A stretch of DNA of 45,874 nucleotides, taken from assembly GCF_000003605.2 (NCBI RefSeq), contig NW_003157227.1:478372-524245 (forward strand), read 5' to 3'. The notes under the pieces are model-generated. The model worked only from the letters and a program-made list of their open reading frames with translations. It searched no databases and was not told the origin of the DNA. How positions within the stretch are numbered: the first letter of the stretch is position 1; every line of letters starts with the position of its first letter. Both the position numbers and the translations under genes were made by a program. Source of the DNA: Saccoglossus kowalevskii. Its lineage: Eukaryota > Hemichordata > Enteropneusta > Harrimaniidae. Below are positions 34,112 to 45,494 of this stretch, piece after piece.

Positions 34112-36375
34112 AGCACCAACGACGGCTCTGCTGGGCAACAAATTAAAGTTAAAATATGAACCATAGTATTTTGGTTTAACTAGCATTCTCAAAGAACCAT
34201 TGACTTTATTTTAAAGGAGAGAATTTGTCTCTCGTTAGTATCTGGACGTCACAGTTACTGTTAGAAACGTGTCGTTTGACGAGTATGTTTAAAATGCAGT
34301 TGACCATATTTAGTCAATATAACCATTATGGTCATTCGACAACCAGTTGCTGAATAACCATTTTTTTTTTAAATTGAGTGAAGCCCTCTCTGATAGAACT
34401 TTCAGTTTCCTCTGATGTGTTTGATGTTCAAATACAGTGACCTGTGATATTAACCAATCAGGAAATGTGTTTATTTATCACTAGAGGCCTATTCATTCTA
34501 TATAAATTATGTATATGATGCAGGGTCTGTGACCATTGGTGTTTAATTTTTTACGAGATTAATGACTTAGGATAATCAAAAACTATTTAGGAAAAAATTT
34601 AGTTGCTAGTGAATTGAATGATATTAATTGCATTTTCATTAATCCATGATCATGAAAGTAACTTTTAAAACCGCAATCCTTATGAGGGCGGGCGCTGTTG
34701 TCAAAGGGGTCAGGGGGATGTTAAGGATGTATTTTTAATTTATGACGAGAGTTGTCATCCACTGTGGAAGTGTTCCTAGCAGCCGAATGATAAGTAAAGT
34801 CTCCTAATCTTTTGATTAAAATGACTGTGGATTCCAAGTTTTGAACTACAAAAGATTTTTTACAGGGATATATATAAATAGATACTAATGCTGATGCACC
34901 CCCCACTCCCTATTCTCCCACCCCAAGGGGATATTTCCCTGAAACTGAAATAGAACTTCAGTCAGAGAAACAGACTGAATTTTAACTTTTATCATTTTTA
35001 ACTTCTCGGTGATTCTATTTGGTTTCAGTGCATGCATCGTTTTTATGCAAAGAGAATTGCTATGCCAAAACGTTTTTGTTTTTTTAACTGATGTTTTTTT
35101 TTAACTGTTGATGTGAGATAATTAATTCAGTGACACTTGAATGATCAGTTGTATGTGTAATCATGGATAGACTATAAAATAGTCTGTGATAGGCTCGTTG
35201 GTTCTGGTTTAATAACCAGAAACCCTTATTCTCATCATGTGATCATGTTCTTTAAAACATTTAGTTTTGTTATAAGGAGATTAAATACAAGTACCCGTAC
35301 CACATTTGCTCCATTCAAATCCCATCACCAATAGAACTACCAAAACTACATTGTAATAATCCATTACATAACTGGTTTGCTGTTATAAGAGACATGCTTC
35401 TAATAGAGCAAATATGGTAATGATATACATTACTGTATTTGCTCTATTAGAAGTGCATATGAACCAAAAATTACAATTTAATTACAATTTAAAATGTCAT
35501 CATTTATCTGGCACTGTGTCTTGGCTACAGTGTTGAGACAAATTATACATGTACAAGACATTGCCACACACAGATGGATTTTTATGCATACAATTAGTGA
35601 CACTGGGAAAACAACACATTAGATTCTCTCCTGCACATTCACAGAAATTGTAACACTGCAGAGATGAGCAATACTTGCTAATTAAAGATGATCAGTCTCT
35701 TCCTTTTTCTTTCCAACCATCATTACAGGTAATGCACAAGACATGGTTTAAAAGTGGCATCTCTGTCACCATATCAACATTGTATTTCAGTGGGCTGTCA
35801 TCTCAGTGTCAAGCATGGCTGCTAACATAATCACATTTTGGTCATTCATGCAAGATTTTTTCAAATCCGATCCTACGCAGAATGGTCAATGATTTGGTCA
35901 ATTTGTAAGATGTTCATAGATCATGTAGGTCAGTGTTGACCTTCGTAACCTGTGGGCAAGGATAGACCCACATTTTAATCTACCCAGTTACTCACAACGA
36001 GATCCATGTTAGAAAGAAATGGAATCTGTAATCAATAGAAACTAAATTTATTCAGTAATGGCAAAGATTTCTGAGGTCATATTTACCAAAAATTCAATTT
36101 ATTTTCTACCCACCAAAACTGTCTATTTGTATTTCTTAGATGGGAAGGGGACTATACATATATTAATATAAAACTGATTATTGCAAATAATAATACTGTT
36201 CATTTAATCTATTTACATAAATATAATTGGATGGTACAGTTGTAATGGTCAGCCTCATCACTGGAATTTCAGGGAATTTCATGACTTGTGAGCAACTGAG
36301 ATACCTGGCTATGCAGTTTATGTATCAACAATAGGTTACAGTTTTTTTATTTCACTTGTTTTATATCCCAATAAA
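34112..36375 (+). other. Probable 3' UTR and flank of the kinase gene
   Basis: AT-rich with scattered ATTTA pentamers (for example near 34473). The first AATAAA after the stop that I found is at 36370-36375, so either the 3' UTR is long or a variant signal is used. Includes a 57-bp palindrome (35397-35453). No further coding sequence is seen. Confidence 0.4.
35397..35453. repeat. 57-bp near-perfect palindrome
   Basis: CTTCTAATAGAGCAAATA and TATTTGCTCTATTAGAAG are exact reverse complements. Inside, GTAATG and CATTAC pair around ATATA, joined by TG/TG wobble positions, giving about 26 bp of stem. Shares TATTAGAAG with the foldbacks at 4915 and 23765. Confidence 0.8.
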
Positions 36376-37250
36376 TATATCCTAAAAATGTATTTCTTTG
36401 GTATTTATATAATCATTTCTCTAATGTATATATGCAATAGTATTTTTTTTGTATCCTACAAAAGGTGATGAGTCTTTAACAATTAAATGACTGAGATATC
36501 AATCGTACTTGGCATGCATGGGCAGATGAGAGTCAAAATAGTGTGAATGTTACACAAGATGATTACAGATAGGCAAGTTTTGTTATTCAACTTGCCTGCT
36601 TCTTGGTGGAAGCATCAATTCGTTCCAGAAAATTGGTTTTCTAATTTTTTTTTCCAGAATTTTACAAAAAATTAAATTTAAAAAAAAATGGTATTCATGG
36701 AAAATTAAAATAAAAGCACAATTTGAATGTTGAATCAAGAGCTGGAAACTGTTCTTTTATGATTGAGTTTTTACATTAACTAAGAAATTCTGCCAAATAC
36801 AGCAATTATGCGACTGTCATTTGCAGACTTCTGTTGGGTTGATGGTTTGGAGAAAATCCTTGCGTAACATTTTTTGAATAGGTTGATATATAATATACTG
36901 GTTTCCATGGAAACCCACTATGTTTCATTATTCATCTATTTTGAAACAGTTCCCTTAAAGAGCCTCCTGAACACTCTTAATTGAAATCCCTTTCCTTCTA
37001 ACACATGCTATTTACATTGCAATTCAGAGGCAAGATGTAAGGTTTTCCAATCAGTGGATTGATTTTCTAGGTGGCTGATTATGTTTAGTTCTGACAATGT
37101 TATTATAGGCATCAGCTCTTAGTAAATTACATGCTAAACATGAAATGCTCTGTTAAAATTACTGTGCATGTATTGACATTTTAGCGAGATTGGGAGTGTC
37201 ACTTTAATACAATATACGATAAGAAAAAGTGGGATTTTACATTTGCAAAT
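36376..37250. other. Spacer between the kinase 3' flank and the satellite
   Basis: No gene, RNA gene or strong repeat recognised. The satellite-like sequence begins abruptly near 37251. Confidence 0.5.
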
Positions 37251-37485
37251 TACATAGATGTGCATCCCTGGGAATTTGATGTGCCACTTTTGGAAAAGCA
37301 CAGATGCGCAGCCTTTGGAATGGCATCGATAATGTACAGCCCTGGGAATAACTTTGCGAATAGAGATTTACATGGATGTGCATCCCTAGGAATTTGATGT
37401 GCCACACTTGAGAAAAGCACAGATGTGCAGCCTTTGGAATGGCATCAATCATGTACAACCCTGGAAATAACTTGGTAAACAGAGA
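37251..37485. repeat. Two diverged 118-bp units at the satellite edge
   Basis: ACATAGATGTGCATCCC at about 37252 is matched by ACATGGATGTGCATCCC at 37370, and the following AATTTGATGTGCCAC, AAAAGCACAGATG, GCAGCCTTTGGAATGGC and TGTACARCCCTGG blocks repeat at the same offset of 118 bp. Pieces such as GATGTGCA, CCCTGGGAAT and CCTTTGGAAT resemble the 25-bp satellite monomer, so these look like old, diverged satellite material. Confidence 0.75.
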
Positions 37486-40400
37486 ATTGCATAGACGTGT
37501 AGCGCTTGGAATTGTATAGATGTGTAGCCCTAGGAATTGCATAGATGTGTAACCCTTGGAATTGTATAGATGTGTAACCCTTGGAATTGTATAGATGTGT
37601 AACCCTTGGAATTGTATAGATGTGTAACCCTTGGAATTGCATAGATGTGTAGCCCTTGGAATTGTCTAGATGTGTAGCCCTAGGAATTGCATAGATGTGT
37701 AACCCTTGGAATTGCATAGATGTGTAACCCTTGGAATTGCATAGATGTGCAGCCCTAGGAATTGCATAGATGTGCAACTCTTGGAATTGCATAGATGTGT
37801 AGCCCTTGGAATTCCATAGATGTGTAACCCTTGGAATTGCATAGATGTGTAACCCTTGGAATTGCATAGATGTGTAACCCTTGGAATTGCATAGATGTGC
37901 AGCCCTTGGAATTCCATAGATGTGTAACCCTTGGAATTGCATAGATGTGCAGCTCTGGGAATTACATAGATGTGCAGCCCTTGGAATTGCATAGATGTGT
38001 AACCCTTGGAATTGCATAGATGTGCAGCCCTAGGAGTTGCATATATGTGTAGCCCTTGGAATTACATAGATGTGCAGTCCTAGGAATCGCATAGATGTGC
38101 AGCCCTTGGAATTGCATAGATGTGTAACCCTTGGTATTGCATAGATGTGCAGTCCTAGGAATTCCATAGATGTGTAACCCTTGGAATTGCATAGATGTGT
38201 AACCCTTGGTATTGCATAGATGTGCAGTCCTAGGAATTCTATAGATGTGTAACCCTTGGAATTCCATAGATGTGTAACCCTTGGAATTGCATAGATGTGC
38301 AGTCCTAGGAATTGCATAGATGTGTAACCCTTGGAATTGCATAGATGTGCAGTCCTAGGAATTGCATAGATGTGTAACCCCTGGAATTGCATAGATGTGT
38401 AGCCCTTGGAATTGCATAGATGTGCAGCCCTAGGAGTTGCATAGATGTGTAGCCCTTGGAATTGCATAGATGTGTAACCCTTGGAGTTGCATAGATGTGC
38501 AGCCCTAGGAGTTGCATAGATGTGTAGCCCTTGGAATTGCATAGATGTGCAGTCCTAGGAATTACATAGATGTGCAGCCCTTGGAATTACATAGATGTGC
38601 AGCCCTAGGAACTACATATATGTGCAGTCCTAGGAATTGCATAGATGTGCAGTCCTAGGAATTGCATAGATGTGTAACCCTTGGAATTGCATAGATGTGT
38701 AACCCTTGAAATTGCATAGATGTGTAGCCCTTGGAATTGCATAGATGTGCAGCCCTAGGAGTTGCATAGATGTGCAGCCCTAGGAGTTGCATATATGTGT
38801 AGCCCTTGGAATTGCATAGATGTGTAACCCTTGGAGTTGCATAGATGTGCAGTCCTAGGAATTGCATAGATGTGTAACCCTTGGAATTCCATAGATGTGT
38901 AACCCTTGGAGTTGCATAGATGTGCAGTCCTAGGAATTGCATAGATGTGTAACCCTTGGAATTGCATAGATGTGTAACCCTTAAAATTACATAGATGTAT
39001 AGCCCTTGGAATTGCATAGATGTGTAACCCTTGGAATTGCATAGATGTGCAGCCCTTGGAATTGCATAGATGTGTAACCCTTGGAGTTGCATAGATGTGC
39101 AGTCCTAGGAATTGCATAGATGTGTAACCCTTGGAATTCCATAGATGTGTAACCCTTGGAGTTGCATAGATGTGCAGTCCTAGGAATTGCATAGATGTGT
39201 AACCCTTGGAATTGCATAGATGTGTAACCCTTAAAATTACATAGATGTATAGCCCTTGGAATTGCATAGATGTGTAACCCTTGGAATTGCATAGATGTGC
39301 AGCCCTAGGAGTTGCATAGATGTGTAGCCCTTGGAATTGCATAGATGTGCAGTCCTAGGAATTACATATATGTGCAGTCCTAGGAATTGCATAGATGTGC
39401 AGTCCTAGGAATTACATAGATGTGCAGCCCTTGGAATTGCATAGATGTGCAGCCCTTGGAATTGCATAGATGTGTAACCCTTGGAATTGCATAGATGTGT
39501 AACCCTTGGAATTGCATAGATGTGTAACCCTTGGAATTGCATAGATGTGTAACCCTTGGAATTGCATAGATGTGTAACCCTTGGAATTGCATAGATGTGT
39601 AACCCTTGGAATTGCATAGATGTGCAGTCCTAGGAATTGCATAGATGTGTAACCCTTGGAATTCCATAGATGTGTAACCCTTGGAATTGCATAGATGTGC
39701 AGTCCTAGGAATTGCATAGATGTGTAACCCTTGGAATTGCATAGATGTGTAACCCTAGGAATTGCATAGATGTGTAACCCTAGGAACTACATATATGTGC
39801 AGTCCTAGGAATTGCATAGATGTGCAGTCCTAGGAATTACATAGATGTGCAGCCCTTGGAATTGCATAGATGTGCAGCCCTTGGAATTGCATAGATGTGT
39901 AACCCTTGGAATTGCATAGATGTGTAACCCTTGGAATTGCATAGATGTGTAACCCTTGGAATTGCATAGATGTGTAACCCTTGGAATTGCATAGATGTGT
40001 AACCCTTGGAATTGCATAGATGTGTAACCCTTGGAATTGCATAGATGTGCAGTCCTAGGAATTGCATAGATATGTAACCCTTGGAATTGCATAGATGTGT
40101 AACCCTTGAAATTGCATAGATGTGTAGCCCTTGGAATTGCATAGATGTGCAGCCCTAGGAGTTGCATAGATGTGTAGCCCTTGGAATTGCATAGATGTGT
40201 AACCCTTGGAGTTGCATAGATGTGCAACCCTTGGAATTGCATAGATGTGCAGCCCTAGGAGTTGCATAGATGTGTAGCCCTTGGAATTGCATAGATGTGC
40301 AGTCCTAGGAATTACATAGATGTGCAGCCCTTGGAATTACATAGATGTGCAGCCCTAGGAACTACATATATGTGCAGTCCTAGGAATTGCATAGATGTGC

Positions 40401-42835
40401 AGTCCTAGGAATTACATAGATGTGCAGCCCTTGGAATTGCATAGATGTGCAGCCCTTGGAATTGCATAGATGTGTAACCCTTGGAATTGCATAGATGTGT
40501 AACCCTTGGAATTGCATAGATGTGTAACCCTTGGAATTGCATAGATGTGTAACCCTTGGAATTGCATAGATGTGTAACCCTTGGAATTGCATAGATGTGT
40601 AACCCTTGGAATTGCATAGATGTGCAGTCCTAGGAATTGCATAGATGTGTAACCCTTGGAATTCCATAGATGTGTAACCCTTGGAATTCCATAGATGTGC
40701 AGTCCTAGGAATTGCATAGATGTGTAACCCTTGGAATTGCATAGATGTGTAACCCTAGGAATTGCATAGATGTGTAACCCTTGGAATTCCATAGATGTGT
40801 AACGCTTGGAATTGCATAGATGTGCAGTCCTAGGAATTGCATAGATGTGTAACCCTTGGAATTGCATAGATGTGTAACCCTTGGTATTGCATAGATGTGC
40901 AGCCCTAGGAATTGCATAGATGTGTAACCCTTGGAATTGCATAGATGTGCAGTCCTTGGAATTGCATAGATGTGTAACCCTTGGAATTGCATAGATGTGT
41001 AACCCTTGGAATTGCATAGATGTGTAGCCCTTGGAATTGCATAGATGTGTAACTCTCGGAATTGCATAGATGTGCCATCCTTGGAATTGCATAGATGTGT
41101 AGCCCTTGGAATTGCATAGATGTGTAACCCTCGGAATTGCATAGATGTGTAGCCCTAGGAATTGCATAGATGTGCAACCCTTGGAATTGCATAGATGTGT
41201 AACCCTTGGAATTGCATAGATGTGTAACGCTTGGAATTGCATAGATGTGTAACCCTTGGAATTGCATAGATGTGTAACCCTTGGAATTGCATAGATGTGT
41301 AACCCTTGAAATTGCATAGATGTGTAGCCCTTGGAATTGCATAGATGTGCAGCCCTAGGAGTTGCATAGATGTGTAGCCCTTGGAGTTGCATAGATGTGT
41401 AGCCCTTGGAATTGCATAGATGTGTAACCCTTGGAGTTGCATAGATGTGCAACCCTTGGAATTGCATAGATGTGCAGCCCTAGGAGTTGCATAGATGTGT
41501 AGCCCTTGGAATTGCATAGATGTGCAGTCCTAGGAATTGCATAGATGTGCAGCCCTTGGAATTCCATAGATGTGCAGCCCTAGGAACTACATATATGTGC
41601 AGTCCTAGGAATTGCATAGATGTGTAACCCTTGGAATTGCATAGATGTGTAACCCTTGGAATTGCATAGATGTGTAACCCTTGGAATTGCATAGATGTGT
41701 AACCCTTGGAATTGCATAGATGTGTAGCCCTTGGAATTGCATAGATGTGCAGTCCTAGGAATTACATAGATGTGCAGCCCTTGGAATTACATAGATGTGC
41801 AGCCCTAGGAACTACATATATGTGCAGTCCTAGGAATTGCATAGATGTGCAGTCCTAGGAATTACATAGATGTGCAGCCCTTGGAATTGCATAGATGTGT
41901 AACCCTTGGAATTGCATAGATGTGTAACCCTTGGAATTGCATAGATGTGCAGTCCTAGGAATTGCATAGATGTGTAACCCTTGGAATTGCATAGATGTGT
42001 AACCCTTGGAATTGCATAGATGTGTAACCCTTGGAATTGCATAGATGTGCAGTCCTAGGAATTGCATAGATGTGTAACCCTTGGAATTCCATAGATGTGT
42101 AACGCTTGGAATTGCATAGATGTGCAGTCCTAGGAATTGCATAGATGTGTAACCCTTGGAATTGCATAGATGTGTAACCCTTAAAATTGCATAGATGTAT
42201 AGCCCTTGGAATTGCATAGATGTGTAACCCTTGGTATTGCATAGATGTGCAGCCCTTGGAATTGCATAGATGTGTAACCCTTGGAATTACATAGATGTGT
42301 AACCCTTGGAATTGCATAGATGTGCAGTCCTTGGAATTGCATAGATGTGTAACCCTTGGAATTGCATAGATGTGTAACCCTTGGAATTGCATAGATGTGT
42401 AGCCCTTGGAATTGCATAGATGTGTAACTCTCGGAATTGCATAGATGTGCCATCCTTGGAATTGCATAGATGTGTAGCCCTTGGAATTGCATAGATGTGT
42501 AACCCTCGGAATTGCATAGATGTGTAGCCCTAGGAATTGCATAGATGTGCAACCCTTGGAATTGCATAGATGTGTAACCCTTGGAATTGCATAGATGTGT
42601 AACGCTTGGAATTGCATAGATGTGTAACCCTTGGAATTGCATAGATGTGTAACCCTTGGAATTGCATAGATGTGTAACGCTTGGAATTGCATAGATGTGT
42701 AACCCTTGGAATTGCATAGATGTGTAACCCTTGGAATTGCATAGATGTGTAACCCTTGGAATTGCATAGATGTGTAACCCTTGGAATTGCATAGATGTGT
42801 AACCCTTGGAATTGCGTACATGTGTAGCTCCCGGA
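37486..42835. repeat. 25-bp satellite, 214 monomers, 5,350 bp, no net indel
   Basis: The unit has a near-invariant core GGAATTGCATAGATGTG followed by an 8-base variable part, mainly TAACCCTT, CAGTCCTA, TAGCCCTT, CAGCCCTT or CAGCCCTA. The base opening ATTGC sits at 37486, 37511, 37536 and at 42786 and 42811, and other landmarks (CATATATG at 38615, 39365, 39790, 40365, 41590, 41815) all keep the same remainder modulo 25, so the array is in register throughout. Larger blocks repeat at multiples of 25 (425, 575 and 1,375 bp). The plus strand is full of stops. The minus strand is open in stretches up to 351 codons, but that follows from a stop-free monomer and is not evidence of a gene. Not a CRISPR: there are no spacers. 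Confidence 0.97.
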
Positions 42836-43800
42836 TAATGTGACTTGGCATTTGGGGGATTCTTGTTAGCGTATTGCTGTGATTTTTTGTAAGTGAGTGT
42901 ATGTATTACTATGTTATGTAACCATCTGAACCATTTAAATTCCTTCAAAGAAGTTTTTAAGCGTTTTTAATGAATTGGAATTGGCAGTAGAGAAATGATC
43001 CTGGATTGGTGGGGCCATACATCTCCGTGAATAGCAAGGATTTAAAGTTGTATTTTTAATTTCTATCATGTATGCTGACTGCCGATTATTGTGATCACCA
43101 TTGAAAATGTTGGCATGGCAACAAATCTTGATATAGTGGAGTATTGTGAAATTCGTGGTGTCAAACATATTAAATACTTTTCATTTTAATTACTTAAAGC
43201 CAATTTATTCTAATAATTCTGTTGAATAAGATTTATCACAAACAAGCCCAAAATCTTATGATGATTACATTGGGGTGCAACTTGATTATTATAAAAATGT
43301 CAGGAATGAAATTCTCTGAGATCTCGAGCTCTATTTCCCATTCATCTTTATGTAAATTATAAGAATAATCCCCTGATATGAGCTAATCTTTCCAAGAAAC
43401 AAACAGTTCGTGATAGTAATCTGTACTTTAATTATACTAAGTATTTGGGGTCTTGACATTTAAGTTCGAACCTCGGAGACATGTAAACTTAGTTAAATAC
43501 CAGATAGACGCGTAATTCTTGTATAAATAGGTTTAATGCCCTGTGGAATGTATAATGTATACAATTTATTCCACAGTATGTGTTCCTGGCACGACATCGT
43601 ACAATGGTGTACTCACAGTCCCGCTTTAGAGGCAATGTGGTGTACTGAACGTTATTAGTAGTTAGATTAGTAGTTAGTTAGATTGTATTATTCATGTAAA
43701 GTATCTTATATGCATTGTCAGTGGCCCAAAACCTGAATATATATGAAGTCTAATACTTTTACATTTACAATCCCAAGATAAGGTTGTATCGATTGTATTG
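42836..43800. other. Spacer right of the satellite, no gene seen
   Basis: Satellite similarity stops at about 42835 (GTGTAGCTCCCGG). The following AT-rich DNA has no recognised coding sequence or repeat. Confidence 0.5.
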
Positions 43801-43818
43801 CGCATAATGATATTCTAG

Positions 43819-44016
43819 TCACGTGATGGCTGCTCATGCGAGGATCGGATCCACAGTCAGCTGGCGCACACGTGATAATAAAATAAATACGATATTTACT
43901 ATATGGGGGCCGCCATCTTGAATGACGCATAAAACTAAATAAGAGACAAGTTGTGAAACGCGTTTTTCAGATTCCTACAAATCAGGACAAAAATACCAAT
44001 CGTGTTTGGTCACGTG
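43819..44016. promoter_or_regulatory. E-box cluster with YY1-like site
   Basis: Three CACGTG palindromes lie in 197 bp (43820-43825, 43869-43874, 44011-44016). The first and third sit in GTCACGTGA, the MiT/TFE (CLEAR-like) context. CGCCATCTTG at 43911-43920 is a YY1-type site. No gene is visible next to it in the window, so it may be a distal element, an unannotated promoter or chance. Confidence 0.35.
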
Positions 44017-44782
44017 ATTTTACTAAAATTTACTGAGATTATCCACGGTACACTATAGCAACCAAATCCTGTACTATAAACAAATACAGATAATAGTGAA
44101 ACAGTATTTGATTTTCCAGTTGTTTATTTTTGTATGTATAATACAATAGCCTATATTATGATAGCGATAAAGGAACCATCTAATCAATGTTTGATAGAAA
44201 CAGTGGTATTTGAAACATTTTTTCCCAGTAAATTATTTTACTCGTAACTCCGCCATCTCCGCCATATGCGTCTGTTCCCGCTACCTTAAAAAGAAACATC
44301 GTTGAGGACAGTATGTCCAAATGAAAGCCTGAACAGCCAGCAGCGTTTTGAATTGCCGAGGAATAATAACAGAGGAAAACATTTTTCGAGGGCAGGGAAA
44401 ATCTTGCAATATTCTAAGTAAGGGGTAATTGTGTGCAATTTCTTAATGGTAAGAGATTTCCTGAAGGGGGCATTGTAGAGCTTGAGAAGGGAGTATCTTC
44501 CTGGATTTTTTGGACACGCGTGGTCATCGTATCCCTTTACTTGTTTGAAATGTGCATTGTTTTGTAAATGTAAATATTTTGCGGGCAAAGGAAAAACTTT
44601 GTCAAAAAGATGTGGGAGGGAACCAAATCTCTCACAAGATGTGGAGAGTGAGCAAATTATTTAGCTACATCCGTAATAATACAGTTTATGGCCTCCACAT
44701 ATAAGATAGGGATGAAATGATCGCACGATGAGCTAGCCTGGCTATTGTCACAGTATGTATAGGATAACATATGCGTACATGT
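44017..44782. other. Spacer, no gene seen
   Basis: A 100-codon minus-strand frame (44286-44588) and a smaller plus-strand frame overlap here. Neither shows a domain, signal peptide or splice context that I recognise. Confidence 0.45.
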
Positions 44783-44789
44783 CGTAGCG

Positions 44790-45301
44790 CAGAATTGGGG
44801 GCATTTCGTCCAATTACCACTTCGCCCGAACGGTTTCGCCCGATTACCTGTTCGCCCGATTGCCATTTCGCCCGATTACCAGTTCGCCTGATTCCTCGTA
44901 TGTTTGGTATTTACGTGTAGTCAAAACAAGATAACGTAGAAGTCGAAATTTGTTTTTATAAGGTGACGAACGTGAAGTTTACAACGGGGTTGTAACGTAA
45001 TTTTATGCCGTTGCGTTGCGTTTTATGCCATTTGTGTATCGGGAGGAAACAATGAGTTGAGGGACAGTCACATCAGTTGCAGTGTTTGCATCGGCAAGAA
45101 AACCCTGACTAAAATGCGATCATATGGTAGATTTTATGCATTTTGCCAGATGTACATTTCGAATCGAAACCCCCAGTAGGCCTACTGTGTAACATCGGTA
45201 AATCGGGCGAAAAGGAAAACGGGCGAACCGGTAATTGGGCGAACTGGTAATCAGGCGAAGGAGTTCGGGCGAAGTGGATTTCGGGCGAAGTGACTGTACC
45301 C
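44790..45301. mobile_element. 512-bp element with six inverted TTCGCCCGATTACC units at each end
   Basis: From 44804 to 44894 six TTCGCCCGATTACCNN-like units follow each other at 14-16 bp spacing. From 45198 to 45290 six more run in the opposite orientation. The outer order is matched: on both sides the second unit is the short TTCGCCCGAAC type. CGTAGCG flanks the element at 44783-44789 and 45302-45308, a likely 7-bp target duplication. The 300-bp middle has no coding region. This looks like a non-autonomous DNA transposon with iterated subterminal protein-binding sites. Confidence 0.75.
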
Positions 45302-45308
45302 CGTAGCG

Positions 45309-45410
45309 AATGACGATGGATGGTAATGTCACGGTGCTTGGCACTTAATTACATTGCTGTTGCAACCCCCCCCCCCCAAAAAAAACAAATCTATTAATAC
45401 CCCAGATTTA
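45309..45410. other. Short spacer with C12-A8 run
   Basis: Contains a run of 12 C followed by A residues at about 45366-45385 and nothing else of note. Confidence 0.6.
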
Positions 45411-45414
45411 TTAA

Positions 45415-45494
45415 AGCGCGGTGGTCGTCACACAGCGCGTGTTCGAATTTCATGTAAATAAACAATGTATTCTACACGCGTTGTATACGTCGCT
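45415..45494. mobile_element. Left two-thirds of the TTAA MITE, interrupted
   Basis: After TTAA (45411-45414), AGCGCGGTGGTCGTC through GTTGTATACGTCGCT matches 20072-20150 with only a few differences, then breaks exactly where the retrotransposon tail AATAATAATAACTTTATTGC begins. The right third of the MITE is missing from the window. Confidence 0.8.

Noticed and set aside
37486-42835. CRISPR-like array
   Set aside because: Head-to-tail monomers with no unique spacers, in an intron-bearing animal genome.
37237-42948. Many overlapping minus-strand open frames of 70-351 codons
   Set aside because: All are readings of the 25-bp satellite in different frames. The repeat is stop-poor by composition and its peptide is the same in each frame, with no splice, start or domain evidence.
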